From: Iris pallida
Taxonomy: Eukaryota > Streptophyta > Magnoliopsida > Asparagales > Iridaceae
NCBI GenBank assembly: GCA_029216955.1
Contig: JANAVB010006998.1
Location: forward strand, 1,435,800 to 1,499,799
Reading direction: 5' to 3'
DNA length: 64,000 nt
The position numbers and the translations under genes were made by a program. Below are positions 10,330 through 21,804 of the stretch, in pieces (the first letter of the stretch is position 1; every line of letters begins with the position of its first letter). The notes beneath the pieces were generated by a model, which did not search any database, had not been told where the DNA came from, and was given only the letters and a program-made list of their open reading frames with translations.

Positions 10330-11608
10330 TGTTAGTCCCGGGGATTGATTAAAGATGAAAACCAGATGCAATCGAGATCTGAGATGTCCCACAAAACTTT
10401 GCAGTGATCAAACTCAAGATCTACGACGGTTCAAAATATCAAATAGCCAAATTACAATCTGAAGGAGGGAAAAAGAGAAGAGAAGATCTCTCGTTCTTCC
10501 TTTCAAACGTGTTGCAATTGGGACAGAACGAGTTACAATAACACTAGAGAGAGATGAGAAGAAGAACAATGCTGGAGTGTCAAAACACCGTTGCTCAAAG
10601 CAAGATTCGCCCCACACGATCTGCTTCCAGGAACCAGCAAGTTGAATAACTTGTGGAACGCTCAATGTCACCTCTGTTCTGACTCCTCGGATAGACTTGC
10701 AATGGCGGCAGCAGCTCTCTCTCTCTCTCTTTCTCCTTTTCTGACTTGTATTTTCGTAGTAGTCACAAAGGAGGCCAGAAGAGAGTATTTATAGAGAGAG
10801 GGTGGAAACCCTAGCCGCATCTTCAGTTATAGAAAGATTGAATCAAATCACAAAAAGATAGCAACGAATTAATTCTAATCCCACAAAGATAGGAACTAAA
10901 TTAATTCAAATCCCACAAATATAGTAACGAAATTAATTCAAATCCCACAAAGATAGGATCTGAATTAATCGCATTGATTCACCCTTTCCATAACCGATTT
11001 AAAATCTGCACAGTCAGCGTAGCCCTCCATGCGGCAGCAGCAGCAGCAGCCTGGCCGCATGGACCACTTGGGCCGCATGGACCGCATGGACCGCATGAAC
11101 CGCATGAGCCGCATGGACCGCATAAACCGCAAGGACCGTATGAGCCGCATGGCCGCATGAACCGCATGGCCGCATGAGCCGCCGCATATGAGCCGCATGC
11201 CGCATAAGACCGCATGGCCGCATAAAGACCGCATGACTGCTGACGTGCTAAGTACAAAGTGTGCCAACAAAACACCACATTACGCCTCATGAGCCTATCG
11301 AGCCCGAGTTCGAGTCCGAGTCCGAGTCCGAGTCCGAGTCGCTAAGCCCCTTTGGGGCTTAGCTCCAAGTGGAATTAATCCAAGAGAATGACAAAAGCAT
11401 TAATGCTTAATCCTTGGAGCCTTATTCTTACCTCCTAGTAAAATCACCCACATGGTTCCCTCCTTAGGGTCACCACCCCATGTGCATCTCTCAACAACAC
11501 ACCCAAGTATATATGTTGAGATAACTCATGGTGCTTTTCCAATATGGGACTAAAATTTTACAAGGCATGTTGAGAGCAAGCTCTCTCCATGTAAATAAAG
11601 CACCAACA
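10330..11608 (-). mobile_element. Solo LTR of the same copia family, inserted in inverse orientation
   Basis: The sequence is the reverse complement of the copia LTR: it begins TGTTAGTCCC and ends GCACCAACA. It is flanked by a 5-bp duplication ATACG (10325-10329 and 11609-11613). It carries the hairpin, the minisatellite, the 38-bp units and the TATA box on the - strand. No internal sequence is attached, so a full element inserted here and was later reduced by LTR-LTR recombination. Confidence 0.92.
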
Positions 11609-11745
11609 ATACGCACCCATAACCACTGTTGTCTACTATGCATTTTTCTGCGGAAAAATAGATCCTGTGGAAGGTTGGCTTAAACGCCTTAATGAGTTCT
11701 CAGGCAGAGTGAATGTCTGGTGTGCTTTACAGGAAGCACGGTAGA

Positions 11746-12195
11746 GCAGCACTACAAGAAGTGAATCTCCATGCTACAGTGGGGTGACTCCACCATGAGG
11801 TTCCCAGATAGGGGTAATGCCTCGGCTTTGCAAGCCAAGTCATAGCGGCGTAGCACCGCAAATAGGCAGGTAGCCTAATGCTGTATGACGTAATTAAAGA
11901 GTTGTAGACAGCACTACAAAGGGGAGGATGGCCCCATGTTACAGTGGCACGACACCACGATGAGGTACCCAGGTAGGGGTAAAGCCTCGGCATTGCAAGC
12001 CATGTCGTTACGGCGTAACACCGCAAGGAAGCCTTAGGCTTCATGCTGGGTAGTTTGGCACTACAAAGAGGCTTGTGACCTCATGCTACAGTAGTATGAC
12101 ACTACGATGAGGTTCCCAGGTAGGGGTAATACCTCGACTTCATGCCATGTCATAGCGGCGTAGCACCGCAAGGAAGCGCAAGGCTTCATGCCATA
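11746..12195. repeat. Three tandem ~150-bp repeats in the copia 3' untranslated region
   Basis: Units begin near 11746, 11911 and 12058 with (AG)CACTACAA. Each contains GAGGTTCCCAGGTAGGGGTAA-like and CGGCGTAGCACCGCAA-like blocks. Spacings are about 165 and 147 bp. No frame is conserved among units. They lie between pol and the 3' LTR. Confidence 0.85.
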
Positions 12196-12532
12196 TCTCT
12201 TTACTAAAGAACTCACCTATAGTGTATGAAAAGAGATATCAGGCCGTCTCTTGAGGGTAAACTTGTAGACGCCCAAAATTATACACTGAAACCAGGCTGG
12301 CACAGGGCCTTTAATGTGCAGCCAGAAGCACACGTAACTACACTTTGTGAGTGGAAAGAATTAAAATTGTGGTACAGAATTCAAGGCGTAGTCCATTCTT
12401 GTATCACATTGTTATTTAACCCATGCGGGAAGATTCAAGTCGTCAGCGACATCTATCATAATGCAAAATGGACAGTTACTGTGGGGAACGCTCAACCCTG
12501 GACACATATATATGTTGTGATATGTGGGGGAT
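12196..12532 (+). other. Copia 3' untranslated region and polypurine tract
   Basis: Non-coding DNA ending in TATGTGGGGGAT (12521-12532) directly before the 3' LTR, which fits a copia polypurine tract. An open frame at 12226-12591 crosses the tract into the LTR and is not a gene. Confidence 0.7.
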
Positions 12533-13853
12533 TGTTGGTGCTTCATTTATATGGAGAGAGCTTGCTCTCAATATGCCTTGTAAAATTTTAGTCCCACATT
12601 GGAAAAGCACCATGAGTTATCTCAACATATATACTTGGGTGTGTTGTTGAGAGATGCACATAGGGTGGTGACCCTAAGGAGGGAACCATGTGGGTGATTT
12701 TACTAGGAGGTAAGAATAAGGCTCCAAGGATTAAGCATTAATGCTTTTGTCATTCTCTTGGATTAATTCCACTTGGAGCTAAGCCCCAAAGGGGCTTAGC
12801 GACTCGGACTCGGACTCGGACTCGGACTCGGACTCAAACTCGGGCTCGATGGGCTCATGAGGCGTAATGTGGCATTTTGTTGGCGTACTTTTCACTTAGC
12901 ACGTCAGCAGTCATGCGGTCTTTATGCGGCCATGCGGTCTTATGCGACATGCGGCTCATATGCGGCCTCATGCGGCTCATGCGGCCATGCGGTTTATGCG
13001 GCCATGCGGCTCATGCGGTCCATGCGGTTCATGCGGTCCATGCGGCTCATGCGGCTCATGCGGTCCATGCGGTTCATGCGGTCCATGCGGCTCATGCGCC
13101 ACATGCGGTCCATGCGGCCCAAGCGGTCCATGCGGCCAGGCTGCTGCTGCTGCTGCCGCATGGAGGGCTACGCTGACTGTGCAGATTTCAAATCGGTTAT
13201 GGAAAGGGTGAATCAATGCGATTAATTCAGATCCTATCTTTGTGGGATTTGAATTAATTTCGTTACTATATTTGTGGGATTTGAATTAATTCAGTTCCTA
13301 TCTTTGTGGGATTAGAATTAATTCGTTGCTATCTTTTTGTGATTTGATTCAATCTTTCCATAACTGAAGAGGCGGCTAGGATTTCCACCCTCTCTATAAA
13401 TACTCTCTTCTGGCCTCCTTTGTGACTACTACGAAAATACAAGTCAGAAAAGGAGAAAGAGAGAGAGAGTTGCTGCCGCCATTGCAAGTCCATCCGAGGA
13501 GTCAGAACAGAGGTGACATTGAGCGTTCCACAAGTTATTCAACTTGCTGGTTCCTGGAAGCAGATCGTGTGGGGCGAATCTTGCTTTGAGCAACGGTGTT
13601 TTGACATCCCAGCATTGTTTTTTTTCTCATCTTTCTCTAGTGTTATTGTAACTCGTTCTGTCCCAATTGCAACACGTTTGCAAGGAAGAACGAGAGATCT
13701 TCTCTTCTCTTTTTCCCTCCTTCAGATTGTAATTTGCTATTTGATATTTTGAACCGTCGTAGATCTTGAGTTTGATCACTGCAAAGTTTTGTGGGACATC
13801 TCAGATCTCGATTGCATCTGTTTTTCATCTTTGATCAAGTCCCGGGACTAACA
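12533..13853 (+). repeat. Copia 3' LTR (1321 bp)
   Basis: Same boundaries and layout as the 5' LTR, including the hairpin (12778-12800), hexanucleotide run, expanded minisatellite (about 12913-13135), 38-bp units and TATA box. It is 63 bp longer than the 5' LTR, mainly in the minisatellite. The target copy TATAC follows at 13854-13858. Confidence 0.93.
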
Positions 13854-14344
13854 TATACATTATATAATTAAATAGAGAATGCAAGCATGAGTAAATGGTT
13901 AAATAAATGATGTATGAGGTGTAAGTATCCTATCTAATATAAGCATGTATAAGTATGGCTTGTAATGAATATGTAGGTTCCATAGTATGTAATGTATTGT
14001 GCATATAGTAGTGCAAGAGAATAAATGAATGATGATCAATGAATGCAAGCATGGATGTAATATAATAATAGATGTAATATATGCAATATACAAGTTAATG
14101 AGATGTAATGTCCTATGTTAACACAAATCCTATATTACCTCATGTACCCCCTTATACTATGTTGACACTATCACACTTGACACATTGTTCACTTACACTT
14201 TGACACTCTTTGATATGTATACACTATGTATGCCCATTTAACCCTCAATTGTGCCTTTGCCATGTTCACATACACACACATAGCCTCTTAAATAAGTATT
14301 TATGAATATAGTTAACTTATCTATGTATGTATATTATATATATG
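13854..14344 (+). repeat. Element A: 3' LTR, middle segment
   Basis: AT-rich non-coding DNA between the copia and CACTA-1 insertions. It starts with the right copia target copy and ends with ATG, the left CACTA-1 target copy (14342-14344). No gene is seen. Confidence 0.65.
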
Positions 14345-14775
14345 CACTACACCAAATAAGGTCTTTTACGGCCTACAATTTGCGCCGTAAAACTAATTTT
14401 ATGGCTCACATGGTAGTGCCGTAAAAGCTCCAGCCGTAAAAGGGTACGAGTATTTACGGCGTGCAAAAGTAGGCCGTAACTTAGATAATTGCACGCCGTA
14501 AAAGAAGTTGCTAAAAAACTAGGGATCTTATTTACGTCCCATAATGCATGCCGTAAATACTAATCTTTTACGACTCGAAGTGATGGCCGTTAATAAATTC
14601 AATTTAAGGCACACATGGCAAGTCGTGAATACTTAAAAATAAATACCTACTATCTCACATTTACGGCCCAAAAATGCAGGTCATAAATGTTATGTGTTTA
14701 TGACTCAAACTGAGGGCCGTTAAAAGGTTGATGAGTTTCATTTTGCGGCTCGCAAGGCGTGCCGTGATTATGGTT
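14345..14775. repeat. CACTA-1 left terminal and subterminal repeats
   Basis: After the 17-bp terminal repeat, the motif TTTACGGC/GCCGTAAA and degenerate forms recur in both orientations about every 20-30 bp to roughly 14775. Confidence 0.85.
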
Positions 14776-16031
14776 TTTTTTTTAAAATATCCACATTTGA
14801 ATAGCTACAAAATATAATTAATTAATAAACCAAAATCAAATATGACTATAATATGGTTCTCACAGTTTTTCCAACCGAAATCGAACTAAATGCACATCTA
14901 TATTGAGAGTATTTACTTCCAACAAGTTGCACTAAATCCATACACATTAATAAGATGACACAAACATGATAGAAGCTTAACACAAAGCAAAAGTGTTTAA
15001 ATTGGATTTCCAATAGCAAAGTCATTTTCTTAGTCATTAAGCTCAAACCAAAATTAATGTCTTACAACAAAAATAAAGTCACTTTGTCTTACTACAAAAG
15101 CAAAATTCACTCTCACTATAGTTGGACACTTCAAGACCTTCGAAGATTTTAAAGTCCTTGAGCTCAAAATATGAAACTTTGTAGAAGCATGCCTCCCCTC
15201 TTCTTTAAGCTTAATTACCTGAATAAAAATAAAAAATAATATTAACAAATATCCAATAAAATGAATGCATGAAAGAGACTTATATACATGTTTAATGAGG
15301 AGACTTATACACAAGACAAATTCTGGATAAAGCAATGCCTTGATATAAAACACACCAACAAGAGTCTTGAATTTGGAACCTTGGTGGTTAGATCACAAAA
15401 ACATGGATGGTGACTATCAACAGTGTGTCCAATTTCTTAATTCTCAAAATTAGAACTCAGAAGAGTCTGCCTCAAAATCCAAATGAAAACTTCACCACTA
15501 TTCTGCGATGCACCCACTGAATTTAGATATGTACATCTATGATTCTCACAGTTTTACAAAATACCTATAAGCTTTCTTTCCACGTCTGAGGCAATGATCT
15601 TTGACAAATTTAGCTCCAAATCAATTAAAAATACAGTCTAAAAGACTCAAGGAAATATGTAAAAAGAATTATAAGTTTATCGATAGTATCAGATTCTGAT
15701 GTTTGGTCTGTTCTATATTTGACTATTGGTAGTCCAGACTCAAAATTAAACATGAAGGTGGGAGCCACTTAACATCTATTTCATAAAGAAGGCTACAGAG
15801 GAAGTTTGCTTCTTCCATGACTAGAACATGCCATGCAATCATGTATTAAGGTCTCAACGGCTATTGAAGTCTCAGGTTACTCTTCTAGCTAGCAGAACAG
15901 TAAAGTTCTCATGATGTAACCAAGAAATTTATTTTAGTATTTGGTTGGGAATCTCCTCAGGGTCTATCTGAATACAAATAACCTAGTCAAATGAAAAAGT
16001 TTAGGGTGAAGTAAATGGGAAGAGAAATTAC
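14776..16031 (-). other. CACTA-1: left internal DNA, no clear gene
   Basis: AT-rich DNA. The - strand frames at 14846-15046 and 15054-15353 show no domain. A stretch near 15080-15225 follows a TTTATTCAG that could be a splice acceptor, so it may be the end of a transcript, but I cannot support a gene. Confidence 0.4.
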
Positions 16032-16178
16032 AGTGTAGTTGTTGAGAAATAACTGCACCATGCTCATCTTTTCTTAACTTCTGATCTTGAAACGTCTTTT
16101 CCAGTTGCTCTGCTCTAGCTACTGTTGTAGAGAGGGATTCAGTAATAGCTGTACGCTTAGCTTCTTTACAGGTCTTCA
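16032..16178 (-). CDS. Possible captured exon, coiled-coil-like, unidentified
   Basis: On the - strand, TTTTGCAG precedes and GTAATT follows a 147-nt open stretch. Its product is rich in Lys, Glu and Gln with heptad-like spacing (KTCKEAKRTAITESL, then RAEQLEKTFQDQKLRKDE). The 147-nt length (49 codons) and the splice-like borders suggest a real exon, either of the transposon or captured from a host gene. I do not recognise the family. The frame around it (15964-16245) is open but its flanks look like intron. Confidence 0.3.
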
Positions 16179-17271
16179 CTGCAAAACAAAAGGGACTGGG
16201 TAAACTTAAAAACATTGAACTACACACACAAAAAAACAGTTGCACAGAGCACGCAACATAAACAGCATGTAGGTAGTATTGAAGATTAATAAAAAAAAAA
16301 TCTTACAAACAACAAATATAAAACTAGCAAACACAATGTGAATACAGATTAACAATAAACTGTGCCAGCTTTTAGCTTTGCATCCAAAAAATACATGACA
16401 AAAGCTTCACAGACCTCCTTGGAAACAACAAATGAATTGCTAGATTGCTCCGATTCATTTCAGTACGAAAGAATTCCCATTAGAACTTCCAATGATTTTT
16501 AATAAGGTATAGATGCCATTATTGAAAAAGTATAACATAGGTGAATATGAATACAGATTACAGACTTTGAGGCAATCGATACAAATATCTCCTACCTCCT
16601 CTCATGTCGAAGCTTCTAGGTTTCTATAAAACATACCAAACTACTCGAGCATTTATATATACAAGGGGAAATAAGTGTGGTGTGGGATACAAAAATTCAG
16701 AATACACTAGATGGAGATTTTGCAAATGCAGTCATGACTATTAGACCTAAACATTCTGGTGTGGGATACTAAAATCATTATACAACAATTTTGAAATTTC
16801 TACCAAAATCGATTCTTCATAGCAAGGGGCAATCTCACAGCCAAATGACCACTCTCCATAGAGAGGTCAAGTAAGTTGGCCTATCCTAATTGGTCGGCTA
16901 TTTATCTGAAGAGGCAACAGGGAGTTTGGGTTAGGATTTGGATTTAATTGGAAGGAAAACAAAATTAGATAGGGTTTTTCAATTAAGAAGAAGATGAAAT
17001 TAGGATTAGGGTTGTGAAATTAGGGTTTTGCAAATAGGGAAGAAGATGTTAACATTAGGATTGTTGAGGAAAGAAACTTGTCTTTTGACACTTACCATTA
17101 ATCTCTAACTGCAAAAAGATTATACGCCATCTAAAATGGATAAAAGCTCAACTAAAATGAAGAGAAGAGAAGCAAATTCTTGTGTCAGCTCAACTAAAAT
17201 GGATGAAAGCTATAACTGATCGGCGAAAAGAAGCAAAAAAGAGTATTTAGATAGAAATTACCTTCCATTTT
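16179..17271. other. CACTA-1 internal DNA, no gene seen
   Basis: AT-rich, with stops in all frames. AAACCCTAA-like runs on the - strand near 16975-17050 resemble a plant 5' leader but no start codon with a coherent frame follows. Confidence 0.4.
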
Positions 17272-18039
17272 CTAACAAGTTATGATATAATTGATCGGCC
17301 ATGCGATTATGCTTCCCAGTGCTTTATTCAAAAGAAAAGCTTCACGCGTTGGTCGATACAGAGTCACGCTCTCATTGCCCTCTACTACATGTCGCACAGA
17401 AACTTTCCAACATTCAGCACCAAGCGGCACATGATGTACTAGTGATTTAGGATCCTTTGATAGAACTTCACCGGTGGCAACAACTGTTTTTTGTCTAACC
17501 AACTTAGTAACTTGCATTTTGAGCTCTCCTGATTGGAATTGCGAACAACTACATGTTCTTTCTTCTTGCTTTGTGTTGTCTCATGAACAGAATTCATAAT
17601 TGGACTTGTTTCGTTCCTTTTGCTTTGCGTCATGTTATTGATAGAATGTTGACCACTTGCATCATCTTTCTGCTATAATTAATATATGTTAAGCTTAATA
17701 TATAAATACAAAAGAGTCATAATATTTAAAAAGCAAATCTGTTGAGGTACTTACCGAATTACTTCCTCCTTTTCCGACCATTGCAATAAAATTGTTCATT
17801 TGATTTTTCAAGGCCACAAGTTCATTTTCTAATTTATTGACCTTGTCTCTCATTTGTGTTTGTCCCTCCATCTTTGACGGAGCTGCTCCATATCCGAGCC
17901 CTCTTACTCGTCCTCGTGGATTCGGACCGAGTACCTTTGCAACAGCATCATCTCTAAAAGAAGAACCATTTTCTTGTGCTTTGTATTTTTTGACTTGTTG
18001 CTGTATTACAATAGAGCAAGTAAACTCAGGTACAACCAT
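17272..18039 (-). pseudogene. CACTA-1 second gene, Transposase_24 (Ptta/En_Spm) C-terminal part
   Basis: Two pieces read on the - strand. The upstream piece (17695-18039) contains VLGPNPRGRVRGLGYG followed by a coiled coil (RDKVNKLENELVALKNQ), the usual wording near the end of plant Ptta/En_Spm transposon proteins. The downstream piece (17272-17517) has KTVVATGEVLSKDPKSLVHH, GAECWKVSV and LYRPTREAF, the typical C-terminus. The frame changes near 17520-17540; the region between 17640 and 17760 could be an intron. This family is thought to assist TNP2 by binding transposon ends, by analogy with TNPA of En/Spm. The N-terminal half was not found, so the gene is partial or decayed. Confidence 0.72.
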
Positions 18040-18130
18040 GACAACATGGCAAACGCATATTAAACCTAACAGATATAACTCACAAGTTATGTAATTTAAA
18101 CCTATCAGTAGGTAACGAGTGTTATTGCAG

Positions 18131-18210
18131 GTATCTAGAGGAGAGAGTGTTCAGTGGTGAATCACAAGCAGCAGTTGCTGCTGCTGCTTTGGGAAGCCTG
18201 AAAATCGCAG
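18131..18210 (+). CDS. Possible captured exon, unidentified
   Basis: TTATTGCAG precedes and GTAGTA follows an 80-nt stretch on the + strand. It is open in one phase and reads YLEERVFSGESQAAVAAAAL, which looks protein-like. It lies opposite to the transposase genes, so it could be a host exon carried by the transposon. It is too short to identify. Confidence 0.25.
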
Positions 18211-19388
18211 GTAGTAGCCGTTGCAGTTTACAACATCTAGACAATGGTAGGTAAGGGGAAACTCTACTAATTACACATTTGTATGTGTGAAGAACTGTGT
18301 CCTAGTATACCACTAAGTGCACGTATTTGAAATAATTTAGTATGCCTGTCTGATTCTTTAACCTCAATGTTGGGTACTAATTTATTTTTATTTGCAAATA
18401 AGCACTCCCACTGACTGAACCAAAAGGTAGGCTAAATATAGATATATATGTGGACAGATGCAATGGTGAATACAGGATGTTCAAATAATGGAAGGCAGAT
18501 GTCTGAAACAGGCATGCAGTGGACAAAGAGACTGAGTCTTGAGTTGAAATATTTGAACATCAATTTGTGAACCAAAGTCCTAAAACTGTCCAGATATGGA
18601 CTGGACTATTAGGGAATGCAGGGAACTAATGGGCATTAGAATTACTCTTGACTGAACTAAAACCCAGGTTGAGAGAACACACCTGGATCTGCATACATCG
18701 GTCTGATAGAAAGTATGGATACCAACCAAGGATACTAACCAAGGTTCAATTAAACATTCCTAAATGCAGGCAGTAGATGCAAGATGGATTGTAACAGAAC
18801 ACTAAATTTGTTAGACTGAACATGTGATGCAAAGGTTTGATTGGGGGGGTCTGGTACTCAAATCTAGACCCAATGTGCAGTTGTTAGTTGTTAAGAGAAA
18901 TGGTTAGTTCTGAGAACATGGGGTTATACAAATGACTGAACATTAAGATTTTAGAGTACAGATGGGTGAACCATCATGCCAAACACCTAGTCCATTTATA
19001 GACTGATGCAAGGGCAAAACATTACCTAAAGGGATGTTCATAACTGAACATCACCTGGGCTAAAAGTGTATTTCTTGGGCAGGACATGATGGATGTATCA
19101 GAGCTATTGTGAACTGAATAGTGTGAATGAAAACAGGACAAAATCTAAATGCAGGGCATAAAATTGTGTTGTTTACTTCAGCTCTTATTTATCAACAAGT
19201 TTGAAATTATTTAGTCAGTGGGAGTGCTTATTTATCAACAAGTTTTGTTGTTTACTTCAGCTCTTATTTGTTTTTTTTTGGAGTGCTTATTTTGGGTTCT
19301 TTTGCAGATGGATGGGTTTGACCTTTCAGTGAATGTTAAAGTTATAATGGCAAAAAAACTTTTTATATAGAAGAGTAAAATATTTGAG
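18211..19388. other. CACTA-1 internal DNA between the two transposon genes
   Basis: No coherent frame. The expected continuation of TNP2 after DUF4218 (conserved C-terminus with DUF4216) is not seen, so it is probably deleted or replaced here. Confidence 0.4.
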
Positions 19389-21804
19389 TCACCTTTCAAA
19401 TGGGTACATCCAACGAAAATGGACCGGTCCAGCTATTAGTGCTTTTCGAACCAAGTGAATAGTAAGGTGAACCATAATGTCAAAAAATGATGGAGGGAAA
19501 AACCTTTCTAGCATACACAGAGTCTCTGCAATGTGGTCTTCAAGTAATTCCAAATTATTTTTATCAAGCTCTCTTTGACATAGGCAATTAAAAAAAGCAC
19601 ATAATCTGAAAATTGCAATCCTGGGCCCCTTGTCTAATAGTCCCCTTAATGCTACTGACAAAACTTATTGCATTAGCACATGACAATCATGGGACTTGAG
19701 CCCATAAATTTTGCAATCTTTTAGTGACACATGACTTGCAATGTTGGAGCTATAACCATCTGGCAATCTCAACTCAGACAGTCTTTTACAAAATATTTTT
19801 TTCTCATTTTTTGATAACACATATGGTGCTTTCTTATAACCAGAGTCAATATCTTTATTTGGATGCAATGACTTTCTAATTCCCATGTGTTTTAAATCTT
19901 CACGAGACTTTAAGCCATCCTTTGTTTTGCCTTTAATGTTCAATAGAGTGCCTATTATACTCTCGCAAATATTTTTCTCAACATGCATCACATCCAAATT
20001 GTGCCGCAACAGTAAAAACTTCAAAAAAAAACAAATAGAAAGATGTTAAATTCTATAAACAAATTTAAAAGAAAACAAGCATATTGTGTAAACCAAAAAT
20101 ATATAAACCAAAAAAGACAAACCACCCAATATGGTAGTTCGAAAAAGATTGATTTCTTTTTCCATACTGATTGAGGTTCTGCGACATCCTGCTCTTCGTT
20201 TTCATCATCTTTTTTCCTTTTCTTTGTCTTCTTTTTCGTAGCCTTCCCCCAGTCATTTTCTATATCTCCGATCACTTGAAATACTTCTGAACCGGTTAAA
20301 ATTCGAGGCTTTCGACCATGTTCTTCAGTCCCATCAAACCAAGATTTCTTTACCCGAAATGGATGATTGTAAGCTAGAAATCTCCGGTGGCCCATGAATA
20401 CGTGTTTGTGGCTATTTTTCAACCATTTGGAGCATGTCTCAATTCCACAGGCAGGACATCCTTTACTGGATTTAACAGCATACCCGGACAGATTGCCATA
20501 AGCTGGAAAATCGTTTATTGTCCACATCAAAATAGCTCTCAAATTAAATGTGGATTGAGTAAATGCATCGTAAGCACTTACTCCATTCGTCCACATCTCT
20601 TTCAAATCATCTATAAGAGGTGCTAGGTACACATCTATATCATTTCCTGGTTGTTTTGGCCCAGGAATGAGTAATGTCAACATTAAATTTTCTTTTGTCA
20701 TGCACAACCATGGAGGAAGATTATATGTGACCAAAATTACCGGCCAACAACTATGTCTAGAGCTAAGATCACCAAAAGGATTAAATCCATCTGAAGAAAG
20801 GCCAAGTCTAAGATTACGAGAATCAGATGCAAAAGAGGGCCACTTATCATCTATTCTATACCATGCTAATGAATCAACTGGATGTCGCATAATTCCATCA
20901 TTACTTTTGTTTGAGTAGTGCCATGTTAACTGTTCACTCTTTTCAGTTGACTTAAACATTCTCCTAAATCTTGGAATAATAGGAAAGTACCTCAAAACTT
21001 TTGCTGGAACTCCCTTTCTTATCTTTTTGGTTCGCTCATTGACTTTCCACCGAGAAGAACCACACTTTGGACATGTCTCAATATGCTCCAGATCTTTCCG
21101 AAACAAGCAACAGTCGTTCTCACATGCATGTATCTTCTCGTAGCCTAGATAAAAGGCATTAAATAACTTTTTAGCTGAGTAGAAGCTATCCGGAAGTATG
21201 TTATCAATTGGTAGCAAATCATGAACAATCTTGAGAACATCATCAAATGCTTTGTCAGACATGCTGTGTCGAGCCTTGGCCTTGCATAACATAAGTGTTG
21301 CAGACATCTTAGTGTGTGTCGAACCTGAATATAAAGGTAGTTCTGCCTCCTCGATGAGTTTTTCAAAATCTTGGTATCTTGTTTCATCTACATAATCCAC
21401 ATCATCATCTTGGAAACATGCATCTTTAAACATTTTATAAGAAGGTGGAATTTCATCATTTTCAGTTTGTCCTATTGTGATTGGTTTTTCTCCATGAAAA
21501 ACCCACGTGGTATAAGTAGGATCAATCCCAGCATAAATTAGATGGTCGTATACTACATCATAATGATGGTATCTTAAGTTTAAGCACTGGATGCAAGGAC
21601 ATTGGATTTTATCTGGATAACCCTTATTTTCTTGAACGTTATCTACAAACTTTCGTGCTCCCTCCCGATATGCTTGTGATGGTCTAAAATAAAAAGAAAA
21701 CCAAGTTTACACCAATTAGAAACTAAAAATGTATGGGATATTAAAATTTGTATATTGTAGGGATTCAGAATTCACCTTGGCATATAAGTCCATTCTTTAT
21801 CCAT
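19389..21804 (-). pseudogene. CACTA-1 TNP2-type transposase gene, three exons, one nonsense codon
   Basis: Exon 1 (21776-21804) starts ATG and encodes MDKEWTYMP; the donor is GTGAA. Exon 2 (20126-21684) continues the transposase-associated domain (cysteines in CPCIQC) into the tnp2 transposase core (Transposase_21), with a CPKCGSSRW zinc-ribbon-like motif. Exon 3 (19389-20018) follows a 107-nt intron, opens FLLLRHNLDVMHVEKN and ends in DUF4218 (LERFFPPSFFDIMVHL). The exon joins are inferred from GT/AG borders and restored domain order. One TAA at 19665-19667 interrupts exon 3 after LKSHDCHVLMQ, with the frame intact on both sides. The gene stops at PFER; the DUF4216 end is absent. The protein would cut the CACTA ends in the nucleus. 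Confidence 0.88.

Larger units (their letters stand above)
4978..13853 (+). mobile_element. Ty1/copia retrotransposon with a nested solo LTR
   Basis: Two direct LTRs (4978-6235 and 12533-13853) start TGTTGGTGC and end GGGACTAACA. The 5-bp target duplication TATAC is at 4973-4977 and 13854-13858. Between them lie gag (6259-6996) and pol (6993-10175) in copia order, protease-integrase-RT-RNase H. An inverse solo LTR of the same family (10330-11608) follows, then a 3' untranslated region with three long tandem repeats and a polypurine tract at 12521-12532. Integrase and RT wording resemble the Tork/TAR lineage; this is my reading, not a phylogeny. I see no canonical Met primer-binding site after the 5' LTR. 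Stops and a frameshift mean this copy cannot make its proteins. Confidence 0.93.

Noticed and set aside
12226..12591. 121-codon frame at the end of the copia interior
   Set aside because: It crosses the polypurine tract into the 3' LTR and has no homologous domain.
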